This document shows, piece by piece, positions 1-19,500 of a stretch of 64,000 nucleotides of DNA. How positions within the stretch are numbered: the first letter of the stretch is position 1; each line of letters starts with the position of its first letter. This stretch comes from Apus apus (taxonomy: Eukaryota; Chordata; Aves; Apodiformes; Apodidae), in the NCBI RefSeq assembly GCF_020740795.1, contig NC_067282.1, forward strand, positions 152,382,858 through 152,446,857, read 5' to 3'. Below the pieces are notes generated by a model. The model was not told the origin of the DNA, did not search any database, and saw only the letters and a program-made list of their open reading frames with translations. The position numbers and the translations under genes were made by a program.

Positions 1-1724
<1,724 letters not shown>

Positions 1725-2239
1725 TCAGAAGCAAGACTTGGGCTAGAGTGCAAGATTCCTACCCTCTATGTCTACCTCTCTGTAAGTAAAGCTGCAGGAC
1801 TGGTGCTTTCTCCGACCATTATTCCAGTTACAGCCATATCCTCTTTCAGAGATGTGTTTTAAACAACAGCCTGACTCCACACTCTAATCTTTTTCTTTTT
1901 TATTTTCTTTAACTGAGTAGCATGGGGAGAAACACAGATCCCAGCAAAAGCACACACCACCAACTGAAGACAGAAAAGATTTAAAGGAGAAGGGAACAAG
2001 AAAAGAAACAAAAGAGTAGGCAAGTGTCCAAAAAGCTGTGAATCAATCCAGCTTGCCTAAGAGGATGTGATCAGCCTGATGTGTCTCAGAGCAGGGTACC
2101 AGTAAATCATCACCACCCATGCTGTTCAGTCCCAGCAGACATTTGCCACCTGACACAGATTTTTTAAGGCAAAGATAGAGGCATGGATGATGGGCACAGA
2201 AGGAAGAGAGTGTCATGCTGTACACACAATAAATACTCA

Positions 2240-2428
<189 letters not shown>

Positions 2429-5419
2429 TTATGCAGCAATTTTCCCTTCAAAGCACTCCAGATTATTTTCACTGCATTTATCACCCTACCTCAGCATTCA
2501 CAAGACTATCTGAACTGGAGTTTGGCCAAGGTCCCCAGCCAGCTCTGTGACTCATGCCAAAAGGGTCACAGGACCATTTAAAACTGTGGTCAGTCTCTGT
2601 TTTCCTTGGCATCTGGAAGATGCCATTCTTTACAGGGTTCCTGTGCATTATTCCAGGACATTACACTGGTACTAAATAATTTGGAAAAATTATCTCTGAT
2701 CCATCAACCATATCATATCTCCTGCACTTAACCTCTTAGGTCATGAACAATTTCTCTCTCCCAGGTAACCAGATGATAAACATAAGAGTTGGAGAAAAAG
2801 AGGGTTTAAACCAATCAGTGAAACTCTGTTTTCACATCTAGAGATTTTTGAAAAACAGGCTCTGTCCTTCCTTAGAAAGCTGAAGTTTCTTGTATAAGGA
2901 ATAGCCTTGTCCTGGGGCCACCTCTTTTCTGCCTTCCCCAGCAACCTGGTACAGATGAGGAAGAGGCTTCTCAGACTCACAGCTTATTCTTTGCAAGGGT
3001 CAATTTTCCTGAGACATACAAACTGAGATGCAGACACTGTGAGGAGGGGTCTCACCATAACTACGGACATGTTCTCTTTTCATGGGATCCAAACCCACTT
3101 AATCATGCACGGAGTAAGACTGTATGTGTCATCTGTGTCTCTCTTGACTTGTTATAATCACTGTTGAACCCTTTCAGGTCAAGGACTGTACTCCCTTAAG
3201 TTTGCCACATACAGCGCTGGGACAAAGGGACAGAACAGGTGACACTTCTTTCAATGTTATTTTCTATGATAGCCTGTTGCTGGACATTCCCTGGGACACA
3301 CCAACACCCAAATCTTAGTTTTGGCCCCCAGCATTGACATAATACAAAGAGAAAATGACTCAGGATGGAAACAGATATCTTGGGGAACTTTGAAATAAGA
3401 ACAAAGGCCTAATGATGTACAGAGTTGAGAAGCTGACTTCACCAAGCAGCCAGTTATTAGACCTGAGGTCAATTTTCCCATATGGATGGACTTCCAAAGT
3501 CAGAGACAAACATCAACTTTAATTCTTCTACAAGCATCCAAACTATGCACTGGAAAAGAGTTACTCAACACTCCCCAAAACACTCACAGTCTCAGAACAT
3601 TATATTTATGGCTTGTAGATGTGCCTAGCTGGCAATAACACTACAGCACATAAAAGCCAGTTGTATACCTGCTTCTATGTATGTAATTGGGATATTGTTG
3701 TTCCATCTGTAATCCTTGCTATTGAATATAGTTAAGTATGTTCACACAGCAATAATTTTGCAAAAGCCTTAATTAGGAGAGAAAACACCAATCATGGAAA
3801 ACTTATTTAAATAACTGTGGTAACCCTTTTGCCTGCAATTTTCCTGCAACTTAGCTGACAGCTCCCAACACCCAGAGGAAGAAAAGCTGAGCTTTCCCTA
3901 TTGTACTCCAGTGACCCCTGCCCTCTGATGTGGTCATTACAATACCAGCTGCCCATTCCACAGGCACTTGTGAAGAGATGACGTCAGAGGAATTAAAAAA
4001 AAAAAGAGAGGGAAATATCTGCCCCTCCATCCTCAAAACAAATGAGTGCTAACTATCAAAGCTCACCACACTAGCAAAAAAACCCTCTTCTCCCATTTCT
4101 GATCCACATTCATCAGATGGTGCTCTTGACAGCATGACAAAAAAAAAAGAAAGCAACTTGTTAGTGTTACTGACACCCAGGTTTGTACAGAAGCAGTCAT
4201 GTGAAAGAGCGACATCAAAATACGCTCACCAGAGCGCACACTATGAAATGTTGCCCATAAATGACCCAAGACAGCTTTCAAAATGTATTGACAGGGTCTT
4301 CCTCCTTCTGTTCCCTAACAGAGTTCCCTCCACTTTGCAACCTAATACCTTTCCAATAGTGAAATTACAAGGTGGATGGCAAAGAAAGGCAGAGAACAAA
4401 AACGCTGTTTCAAAGTAGTCCCCAGAAAAAGCAAGGGAGAGGATCTACTGACCAAAAGTGCTTACACCTCCACCTGCAGTCTTTTTGTGCAGCCCAGCGT
4501 GCTGAGGTGATCTCTGTAGCACGGGCTGCCTCCTGAGCAGACACTCAGATGCTTGCAAGCTCCCCAAGCAAGCGAGGCAGATGGACACTGGCTGTTGCTA
4601 GGAGAGGAGTTTCGCAGAGCAGCAGGCTTCCTGCTAGACCTACACACACATGCGGGGCAGGGAAGGAGGGGAAAAAAAACCTCAGGCTCAAACAATGATG
4701 CCTTCTGAATCACGTGTGAGTGTTTGCCATCTGCTGCTGCATTTCAGAGCATTGTTGTGGATGTGAAGGAGGGCCTGCTGGTCCCTTCTGCTGATTAACT
4801 TGTTCACAGGGCCAGGGGCACCTCTCTGCAATGCCGATCTCACCAAAACAACTGCACCTGCAAGTTCTGATTTAATTAGGGTATGGTGACAAATTGTCCT
4901 CAAAAACACATTGCTAGGTAAGAAGACTCCTTTCTGGATGAGATCAGGATGGAAGTTCAGATAGCATTTATTGGAGAGTAACTGTTTCCCTCACAGAAAA
5001 TGCTAGTGGTATCATCTGCCGCAGATAATAAAAACCGAAGCAACTGGTAACTCCTCCTGACCACGGCACCCTGTCTCCTGCAGGACTCCAAAGCATTTTA
5101 CACCTCACCAACACCAGGATGTGGCAGCTGTGCTACCCTGCGTGATCACTCAAGTGGCCACTGGATGGGACCAGAAGAATACATCATTAACAAATTGCAC
5201 CAAGAAAACTGCACAAAGCACCAGTTTGGCTGCTAAGTGCGTGCTGTTCCAAGAACCGGGAGCTAAACAGTATCTCATTTAAACATACAGCTAGAATCAG
5301 ATTTTTGGCTTCACACCTTCCTGAAACAAGGGACTCAAGAAAATCAAACCTTTCCTCTACAGAACATCACAGGGAAAGCTCACCCCACCTTGTCATGTCC
5401 AGAGGCTAGTGAGGGAGAG

Positions 5420-5548
5420 GGTCAGGTTGGATGGGGCTTTCAGCAACCTCATCTAGTAACAGATGTTCCAGCCCATGGCAGGGGCATTGCACTAGATCAT
5501 CTTTAGAGGTCCTTCCTGACCCAAACCATCATAAGGTTCCATGATTTT
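5420..5548 (+). mobile_element. CR1 LINE 3' fragment
   Basis: The order of landmarks is that of the CR1 3' end: GGTTGGATGGGGCTTT, AGCAACCTCATCTAGT, CCCATGGCAGGGG, CTAGATCATCTTTA, GAGGTCCTTCC, then ACCATCAT with a degraded terminal repeat. About 130 bp are in sense orientation on the plus strand, inside a TMEM184B intron. The divergence suggests a moderately old copy. Confidence 0.9.
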
Positions 5549-5675
5549 CAGTCACTAACCAAGCCATGGTCATCCAGTGAGGCACACCTTAAACCTCCGC
5601 CCCAGCAGGTGACAGTGATGCTCTCTCCATGTACCCAACCAGAAGCAAAAATTCTTCCCACCTCCCCCATTTTCA

Positions 5676-9013
<3,338 letters not shown>

Positions 9014-10724
9014 TCACTCACGAGCCAAGATCTGTCAAGGAAGACAACCAAAAAGCAATTGAACCCAGCTGAAAGGACTCAGGATCATAACAGTACTTTT
9101 CATCTCTCACATGCCTTTCACTAGGCTGCTCACATGCTTTACGAACAGGACCTGGATAAGTCTGCCACTGTCACCCCTCACAATACAACATATCATGTGG
9201 TACTCAGTAACCTCTCTACCACTCACAACACAACCTCCCCAAGATCACGGAACACTGCCACCACCATTGTCACCATGCTCCTGCAAGAAAAATATTTTAA
9301 GAACAAGACAAATACAACATTCACCCGAGATAAGATGGCAGTATCTAAACCATTCATACAGAAGATGACAGGCACACCTAAGTCAACTGCTCTATTTTTT
9401 ACAAAAGCAATTACTACTCTGCTGTGCCCTGAAAAGTCAGAGTCTTAATCTTCTTCATGGGGAAGGCAGCAGAACAAGCAGCAGGAGGCCACAAGAACGT
9501 GCACCACAAAGTGTCACTGTGCAGCAAGGGGGCAAGAAGTGCATCCTTATCCCTCCATCAAGTAATCCCCACCTCTCCTACAGCCATTCTGAAAATGACA
9601 CTCCACCCAAAGGGCCTTCCCTGGAAGGATATGCGCTAAAAGCTCTCCTCACTAGAGCATGAAAGTGATGCTTTTACCAAACACTGTATGGTATGGTACA
9701 CTTAGCCAGCCTGTCATTAATTCTAACTTAGTATTGTTTTCTACATGACATGGATTTAACCTGATTGGCTTTTAAAAGCCAGCTGACCCATGAAAACACA
9801 CCCAGAACACAAGGATATGCAAGACTTCAAAGCAGTATGATCCTCGGTCATTTTCCAGAGGAAAAGCTATTTTCTTTCGATAGAACAATTTCTTGGAGGT
9901 TCAAGATCTAAAGCAGTTATTATTTTCAGTTTGCTTCTAAGCAGGCTCTAATACGACCTCTGGATTGGAGGAAGATAATCCACTTAAAGATCACAAGCAG
10001 GCAGCCATTGGCTTCATCCACTACAAGAGCTGATTCTGATGCAGCTGTAGTAAAGACACTTATCAAGGGAAACAGCATATTGCTTCTGTCTGATAACGTC
10101 CTAATAATTCTGGGGATACACTTTCTGTAAAAGCACAAGATGTAGCTCTTTTGCAGGCCTTTAAGATCAGCAGATGGAAAGGGCTTTACAAAGGTCAACA
10201 ATTGTCCAGTTTACAGATGCAGCAGGGAAGGACAAGTCTGTCATTTACTGACAGGTCATATCACATATGCACATATCAGGGAACAGGCTCATAGTAAAAG
10301 CAGAGGGCCAGGAATAAATAATTTCCACATGCACACTGAGGTTCTCAAATGGCCCCTCCAGCACACGCTTTTTCAAACCACACATTTGCATCAGTGGTGC
10401 ACAGCACTCCAATGTTATTTACGCCACATTCCACCTCATTTCTACTTTTGTGCACAGAGGCCAGAGAACAAATCCATATCCTGGGAAATATCTGAGTTTG
10501 TTTAAGCAGATACACTCTTACTACAGAAGGAACTGCACAACTACTATGGTTTAATTTACAAAACTGTCAAACTTGTTTTTTCTTAGTTCTTTCCAGGAAT
10601 TGCCTTTCCAAAATATTCCTGCTCTGAGTTACAGCTTTCCATAACTGCACATACTGAAGGGCAATTCCTTTCCAGTCCTGATTAGTACGGAAAATGTAAC
10701 TGTTAAGTTTTGAGTGCCAAAGCA

Positions 10725-10740
10725 TACACACACACACACA
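10725..10740. repeat. (CA)n microsatellite
   Basis: Eight AC dinucleotides in a row in TMEM184B intron 1. Short, but a possible length polymorphism. Confidence 0.9.
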
Positions 10741-13526
10741 TTATGTTATCTATACTATGTCTAAAAATTGGGAGGCACAAAGGCTGGATGGAGATTTCAC
10801 AAGGCAGCAAGGTTTTTATGCTTCGAGAAGAAAGAGTTTTCTACCCAAGTGTCTTCTGAAGTGATCACTCACAGTGCTGAGAGTGCTCACAAAGGGCACA
10901 TCTAAAATAAAATTAGAGCAGATGCACCTGTGGTTAACCTAGCTCTAAATAAAATCCAGCCAGCTGCATTCCTGCATACCCCAGTGCACTTTGGGAGCTA
11001 AGCGAGAAAGGAAGCTGATAAGCATTTCCTCAAGTTCATGGGGGAGAGGATCTCAACTGCAGACCACCAGCAGCAGGAGGGGAAAGACCTGGGGCTTCAT
11101 GCTCCAGCTAATCAAACCACACTGGCAGTACAGGCCCAAATGCAGCACTGGTAACATCAGCAGAGCTGAAGATCTGAAAGGGAATTCCTCTGCTTCTCAG
11201 CACACGTCATTTTAAAAGCTGAAACAGCAAAAAGCTACCAACAGTATTTTGACGTGACAAGGGTAACACATTCAGAAGGGAGGGCACCTAGAAGTTCAAG
11301 TTGTATATGTAACCTTAATACTGCCCCCTTGTGATTATACAGCAACTGTCATTATTTACAGCATTATGCATCATTCTTCACCTAATCCCCTCTAATTCAC
11401 ATAGTCATTGAAACTAATAACTCCTTCCAGCACGGCGTTCTGAAAGAAAATCCATGAGCACCAACCACTCCTCAGAGTTTCTCCTGAGGACAACTTTTTA
11501 ATCAGCTGATACTTTTTATTGGTTGTAAGCATCAGCTTGCAGTTCAATCTCCTTGCTAGTGAAACATGAAGGAACACTGTTCTCCTGAATCTGCAAAATT
11601 AATTTATAACTTCCAAATTATCCCTTCTAATCTCCTAACGTCACGCACACCATTGATATAGCGACAGGTGCAAGCACTGCACAAAGCTATTATGAAAGAC
11701 TACTGTATGGAAGAAGCTGAAGCTGTAAGAGCAATTATTTACATTTAAGAAATAGGTAATAGCGGATTTGAGCCTTAACCAGGTGACTGGATTTCAGCCC
11801 GCTCACTACCACCAGCTCAGAGTCTGCTATCTCCGCCTTTGGCTTTGGAAAAAAAGAGCATTGTGAGGGTGAGCTACAGCAACTCTCTTTATAGGCCTTG
11901 TTTCTGAGATGCCTCCGTCACACTGCGTAAGGGGACACAAGCCCAGCACATCGTCAGAACAGGCTTCTAGTCAAGGTGGTTCCTGGGAGCACATCACACC
12001 AACACACTGCCTTGGTAAACACCCTGAAGCATCCTCCCTCTTACCTGACACTGTGAGTGTGTTTTGATGCTTGTTTCTCGAACACCTACCTCCAGCCCAT
12101 GTCAGTGCCACAACACGTACCTTCCTGTTTCCTCTCATGACCACGGAAAAAGCTTCTTTCCAACAGCCACAAAGCTCTTTCACATTCACCTCAATTTTCT
12201 CCATTCTCCCATTTTGCTGCTTTAGCAGGGCAACAACCTGACAATGGTTAGACTGCTGGCGGTGATCTCTTTTCTGTGTACTCCTCCCAGCTGGCTCTAT
12301 TTCTCTGTTGTTTCTTGTGCATTTTAAGCTCCATGGGACAACTGTCTTTTTGTTCTCTGCCCATACAGTTCCCAGCACTGCGAGGTACCAAACCATGAGG
12401 AAGGCACTTGAGAGTACCATATGGCAAATTAAGGACATTTAGAAACCTATATTACCAACGCAATACAAATGAAACTAATCTAATGCATAATAAATTTTGA
12501 AGAGTCCCTTACTCTTCTGCCATATCCTCTTTTCTTTGCCCATCTCTTTGACCTCCACCTCATTGCCTCAACTTGAAGGGAGAGGAAAGTTACTTGCACA
12601 CTCAAGTCTCCCTTTCTGGAGGTCTCTCTTGAAGATTTCAAAGGAAAAAATTTCAACACTTCCAAATTTCACTCTTGAAGCTTTCCCCATCTCCAGCTGA
12701 TTAACTTGCTCCCCCCGGAGGTAACCTGCAATAAAGCATGTCCCAAACAGGGCCAGGAGAACAGATAGGCAGGAAAAGCACCAAAACGTTGGAAACATGA
12801 GCACAAAACAGCACATCTGGGTAAACACACAGAGCTTTCAGACACAGGCCTAGGTGTATTTCAGGAATGCTGCAGGACCCATGTATCAGCTGGTACAATT
12901 CCTGCATGTGGGCTACATAAGCTGCAGGTAATCCTTAGGTCCACATGAGGTCTATACACAACAATCCCAAACAAGGAAGGCAGAGATGACAGCTCCATCC
13001 CTAATGAACCATTAGTGCTTCTGCCTAGATGCCATTACAAGTTACGCACATTAGAGTAAGACAGAACCTTGTACTGCTAGGGCATTAGCTTAAACACCCA
13101 TCTAGTACCAGCTTAAACTTATCTAACAGATCTTCTGAAAGAACTTCAGGAGTATTAGGGTCTGCACTCAATAAAAAAAGAAAATAAAGCAAAGCATTTG
13201 CTATTTGTATCAAGATAACTATCCTGATAAAAACCTAGAGACACAAAACACTGTTTACTGAGATTCTACAAGAGGGAAGGGGCTCTGACTTGCATGGGGA
13301 TCAGTTTCATCACAGACACCACAGCATTGTGTGTAAAGCTAGCAGGGATGTGTCCACAGGGCCTGCATCCACAGAAAAACAGCAGCACCATAATTCCTGA
13401 TCAGGGGCAGATTGTCATTCCTGTATCTTTTGGAAACAGAGGCCTTCTGTCCCTAACATTACCATGGCAGCTTCTTCCACCAAAAATAAACCCAGAACAG
13501 TAAGCAGAGGGGATGTGGCACAAGTG

Positions 13527-13590
13527 GAAAAAAAACCCAAAAAACAAAACAAAAACAAACAAACAAACAAAAAAAACACAACAAAAAAAC
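13527..13590. repeat. A-rich (AAAC)n low-complexity tract
   Basis: The tract consists almost only of A and C on the plus strand, with several AAAC and AAAAC units. It resembles a decayed A-rich tail or expanded tetranucleotide repeat, and no retroposed sequence is recognisable beside it. Confidence 0.85.
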
Positions 13591-16500
13591 TTCAGTTTTG
13601 GCTTGCATAAAAGCATGGAAAAAGCTACCACAAAGGAGAAGTTATTTCTACATGAAGATAAACAAACAAATACATAAGCTCCATCTCTGATGCAACAAAA
13701 GCAGTGTAAGAGGAGGTAAGAAACATTCAAGCTTGGTCCTTGAGTTCCTGGGGGTACTTCTGAACATGCATTCAACCACAGAGTCTAGTAAAGGAGGAGC
13801 AGGCTGCCTGCTCTGAGCAAGACCTGCTCTGCTGTGCTGCTGGTGACAGCAGGCTCGCTCTGCCCCAGTGCTGGTAGGAAAAGAACCCCGAATGATGCGA
13901 CTCTGAAGCCATTTTCTGCCATCTGCAAACAAAAACTGTGTTTTTAAAATAGAACATCTCCTCTGAGGCTAAAATTATTTAATTTCTAAACTGCTGAGAG
14001 AGCAATGAATGATACACAAAGTTATCCCATGTAAGAGTCTTAACAGCTAAGCCTCCTTCTGCTGTACAAGATATGATACAATAAAAACAGGCATGACCTG
14101 GCTGCAAGGTTCTTCCAGAAAGCTACAAGGCAAGAAATCACTCCTCCTTAAAACCTACTCCACGCTTACTATTTCATATCCTCCCTGCTGAACTCTGTTA
14201 AAGACACCACAAAACTATTTTCCACTCTCTTCTTATTCCTCCAAGAATTTCTCAAGAAAATTATCCTTATACTGCACCCAAAAAGACAAACACAGAAGTG
14301 CCACATGGTAGATTATTTAAAGTCTGTTTTTTTCTGCATCTATTATGATGCAAGACAGAGCTTCACATTATGAAAGCAGGACCTTTATCATTTTCATAAT
14401 GTCCTCTAGACTTACAAGGAGTACAAGAACATATGACAAAACGGTTGAAGATTTATGTTAGACTATTTTAATTATAAGAATGCCAACTGGGATCAGTTCT
14501 TTCCATTGTGCTAGGTATACATTGCATATTCATATTTGATTTAAGATTTTTTCAACCCCGAAAGGCGTAGTGTCACCAGCTGATGTGGCAAAAAGCACGA
14601 AAAGGAGGAGGCAGAGAGTGAGGACAAAATAACATGTCATGCAGTAAGAGAGTCACAGCTCAAACCAGTGATAGCAATAAAGAAATTAAAATGCTTTTAA
14701 ATTTATTACTGCTTAAAGTGCTTTTGCTCTCTGGGGTGGCATCTAGTTTAGCTAGCTATGAGACATGAAAGGGTCCCAACACTGCATTCTTAAGCATTCC
14801 TGTAGCATTCGCAGAACAATCCTTGAGTTATGTGACCTGGCATGCCATTTTTACTAGTGCAACTCATTTACATTTTACTATGCATGCTGGGCAAAGCTTT
14901 CTTAACCTCAAGTCAGTGAAAGTCACCCCATCCCATAGACCTGCACCCACACGTAACTCCAAACACACATGAGCAATACTACTGTGCTCAGCTAGAAGAC
15001 GGGCATTCAACAAGGCTTACAAAAACACGCAGTGACTGAATCTACAGTTACTGCACTTCCTATCAGCTTGATGGCTTAATGGCTTCTCTCTCTGCACAGC
15101 AAACTCAGATCCAAATGCAGCTTTTCATGATGTTATTTCTCCAGAGGAGTAAGCAGTCTGAACCCTGAAGAGATTTTGCCTGGTCACAATTTTCAAAACT
15201 GCTATCAGTACAGTCAGTGAAACAAGAGAAAAGTGTCACTGGGACAATAAAACCAGCAGCAGCAGCCCAGGGAGAACAGGAAGATCATTAGCTTCAGAAG
15301 CAGAAGGTAGAGGAGTCAGGCACCTGGGAGGACCAAGCCACAGGGCACAATACACACCCACTAAGCCATATTCAAGAGATGATCCAACAGCTACAAGCAC
15401 ACCAGAACATACTGTACACAAACAATTTAACCTTCAACAAGGCCACGGAACTTCTTTTTTCGTTTTAAGGAAATTAAACTCTGAGACTAACACAAAAATC
15501 TTCTCCACATCCAGCTCACGAAGCCCCCAGCCATTTTACTAATCCATACACAGTTATCCGGAGAGAGAGCAGCTCCCCCTCCCCATACACCCATTTAAAA
15601 ACTCAGAGCCAACATAAAACCCTTTTACCCTGAGCCGTGCACTCTTCTTTCCAGAGTTTTTTTCTGCTCTATTAATTTCTGTTGTCTCACTGTACTCACA
15701 CAGTCCTCCTCCCCCCACCCTCCTCCTCCTTTTTTTTTTTTTTTGTAGTGGACTGACCCACATTGTGATAGGTCAACATCCAACATCCAGTCCCTTTTTT
15801 GGAAGGAGACAGGAAAAAGACAGAAAGGGGGAGGAAGCAGAGAAGGGATGTCCTCCGGTCTTCCAACCTCTCCTTCAAAAGCAGGATCTAGCACACTTGG
15901 GCTATGCACTGTGTCCCTTTCCCATATTTCCAGCAGCACCACTCCACACAAACCAGTCAAGCCCTTTGCTCCCACGACAGAAACACAGGAAGACTACAAA
16001 GATGTTCTGCAACTGACAGAGGGGAAAGACACTGAAAAAAAGGATGTGTTGTAAATACTTGCATCCGGCATGACAGAGGAAGTTTGCATTTCGTTTTCCA
16101 AAATTCTCAGGAGCAAAGTCAAATCAGAACTTATTCCACCACCACTTGAATTTGTCCTGCACTTCCAAGTGCCAAGACAGAAAAGACAACAGTTTAAAAG
16201 TTACCACAGGGTATATATACAGTTACTCTAAGATGCATCCAGTCCAACTCTACAGCAGCACTGAAAGATACTGAAGTAGTGGCAGTCACAAATAAAAAGG
16301 AGTTTGTTCGTTTTAGTATCAGAGAATACTTTTCCATGGAGAACACACAGAATCAATCAGATCCAAACTTTAATTTAGCAAGTAAATGTGTTGGAAGAAG
16401 CCAGACTTCTTACCACAAGCCCAAGCAACTGTGCAGCAACGCATATGAGGGAAATGGCACATCTGACTTCCACAGCAATGATTCTCTGATGCAAATACGT

Positions 16501-19500
16501 AACAGTGATGAGCATTGCATTAGTAAGAACAGTGATTCCCAACTAAGAACCCAAAGCCACTCATCATGAAGTCATTCTGCTATGCTAAGTGCTAAATCAT
16601 GCTGAAATATCTGATCTGCTTAATTTTGTTTGTGGGTTGTTGCCTTTTTTTTTTTTAACTCTGGACCTAAGACACATATATCCTCTTGTTAACTCCCTAA
16701 AATCACCACCTCCTAATTCCATTGTTCCTGTTCAACATTGCCTCCACACACTTCTCTCTTACCCTGTTACTCCATCAAGAAAACTAAAGATCCAATAGAT
16801 GCAGACTTCCAAACACAGACTTAGGAGCTTTTTATTCCTGGACTCCCGGGAGAGGAGATTCCTCTGCACACAAACGTGCTAAACCTTAGATATGTCAGCA
16901 TTATGGTTTTGCTCATTAAAGAATGAAACCAGACCCAGCACTTCCTTATGGAAAAGTTACCTCTGGGGGTTCACAGGCAGAAGATAATGCCTGGAGGAGG
17001 AAACATTCTCACCCTTGCTGGCTAGAACACATCAAGATAACACGGTATCAGAGGGAAAAGCCTAGCCCAGCATCTCCTTCCAAAGGCTACTTAGGCCACA
17101 CAAGTGGATAGAAGCTGCTCATCTCTCCTGATTTAGCACTGAAGCTGACCACAGAAGTCTGCAGAGAAGTCACCAGTACTGTTAGAAGCTGGCGGATTGC
17201 AGCAGCTAGTAACACACTTTAAAAAAGTGATTCTGAAGCCCCCCTCTCTGTCCCAGAAGTCAACAGTAGCAAGGCATTTTCTCTATACAGAAAGAGGCAC
17301 ACCAAGCATCCACCTGAGGGGATGTGTGCTTAAAAAAAAACAAACACCAAAAGTTCAACTCAATTTTTCCAGACACAGTAAGCTTAAAATACCCAGCTGG
17401 ATGAAGTTGCCTAAATAGGAATTTATACTAATAACCTCTAGCTTAAAACTCTGCTGTAAAATCAGTGCCATCACAAAGCCATTGGAACAGGGGAAAAAAA
17501 GTCTGAAAGTCAGGATAGTTTGCAGGAGGAGAGAGGTCACTCCTGGCTCCTATGGGAAAATTAAATGCAAATAGCTTCACCCATCACTAACTATCCTTTC
17601 CTAGCAAAATTGGCAACCAGGAGACAAGATGTGATGAGCCATTAAAAGAAATTCAGTCTCTTCTAATCTGCCTCCTCAGGAGACTGGCTTGTCCAAGTTC
17701 ATTTCAAGTAACCTGGACAAAGGCACAGCAACTTAAACGGCTGCAGCCCGGGCTGTATCTGTGCTGGAGATGACCAAGGAACTGCAGGCTCCCAAGCAAT
17801 CAGCTCAGCAGCCTCCAACAGCATCAATGTCATGTTTCATGGCCTGGGTAGGGAACAATAGGCCCACAAGGTCAGCTTTTAAGGTATTATCTCATCTCCT
17901 CCTCAAAGTCTCGTTGCTGCACTAGATAACATGTTGCAGTAATTTTCTCTGCTGAACAGGAGACCTTTTACTTTTTTTGCCTCGGAATCAACCAAGGGCA
18001 AAATGTACAGCATACTCAGGCAGAGGGGACCGCTTTAGGGTTACACAGAAAAAAAAAAAAAAATCTAAGGCTGTGACACAGTATCTCTGAGCTCTTGGTC
18101 AGTCTCCATTATATAACGTCCTCAAATCCTCCAATCCTCCTTTCAGTATCATCAGACTCCTGGGCACTGTGACTGTAAGATAACAACAGCAGTATTCTCA
18201 TCCTTTCCATCCAGAGGCAGTCTTGAGGGTGGAGAGACAAAAATCCAGGTACTCTGTGGGTTAAAGGACATTCAATAAGGCAGGCAGAGCATGCAAGTTA
18301 TTTCCCCTCTTCAGGTTTCCTGTAAATCATGCCCCTGTGGGGGCTATAAAGACCTGGTCACACCCAGCAAGCTTGTCCTGCACTTTCCCTGGACACAGTT
18401 TGCTCTGTTACCTTCCCAGACATGTTACTTACACCATAACAAAGAAAAACCCTATGAAGGTTGAGCTGATTTTTAAAGACTAGAGAAAGCCAGGCTATAA
18501 GTAAGTACTCCACTCCCCTGCCTCTTCCTAGAGGAGGAAGACTTTGAGGTGAAGCTGTGGGAGAGCTGCTGCAGTTTATTTCTTCAGCTGGCAGAATTTC
18601 ACCTCCAGAACCTTCCTGGAGGACTGCTGTTCTGAAAACATGTCCAGTTGCTCTCTCAGAGTAGTCCATAAGTAAAAAGAAAACAAAACCAAACAAACAA
18701 AACCCACACCCCCCAAAAAAACAAACACCAAAAACCTTTTCAAAAGGGTGTTTTCAGTCCAAGTGCTATCATATTTTACAGTTATTTTAGCTAAGTGTTT
18801 TAATCCATCTTATCACAGTGTCAAACTGCTCTGAGAGTCCCAAGCATTCTGGAAGGGCGCAGTGTCTTGGCAGGAAACCCCTCTTCTATCACAAGAAAGC
18901 AAACCCCAAAGCGTTGGGGAAGAAGCGGGAACAGCACACAACACACGCACCGCTTCAAGCGAACAGATGGGCAAGGCAGCACACAAAACCCGAACGCCAT
19001 GTATTCTCTACAGCACCTCAGCTTTCCAGGGCCTCAGCGACTGCAATCAATCACGAGAACTAAAACACAAGAAAAGCTGCTCCCTCCAGCCCAGGCTGTT
19101 CAATAACACACAGCAGCTTTGTTACATGGATAGCTAGCAGCAGTCGTGCACTGGGAAAGCTCTACTGTACAAAGCATACGAGTAGTTCCTCTCTGAGGCT
19201 GTACAATTCTCTTGATTCTGCAGAGAGCCCAACCTGTACATTCACCCTTGCTTTATAACCTTGGTTTCCTCATTTTTAGCCTGAAAACCCTATGAAAACT
19301 AGTCACAGCAGTGGCCCTTCCGAATGAACAAGTCTGATTTGCAACTTCATATTTTACCTCGACCTTCAGTACTTTGAACACTGGGCTCCTAAGCAGCTAG
19401 GACCAAATAACACCTTCCAAGGAATTCACTGCTCCCTCCAGCCATTGCTGCAAGAGCTTGAAGATATCCTTTGAGCAGCTGCAAAATGAAACAGGCACTT

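Noticed and set aside
18344-18353. TATAAAG motif on the plus strand within TMEM184B intron 1
   Set aside because: It is an isolated motif without a CpG island, downstream open frame or splice pattern to support a promoter.
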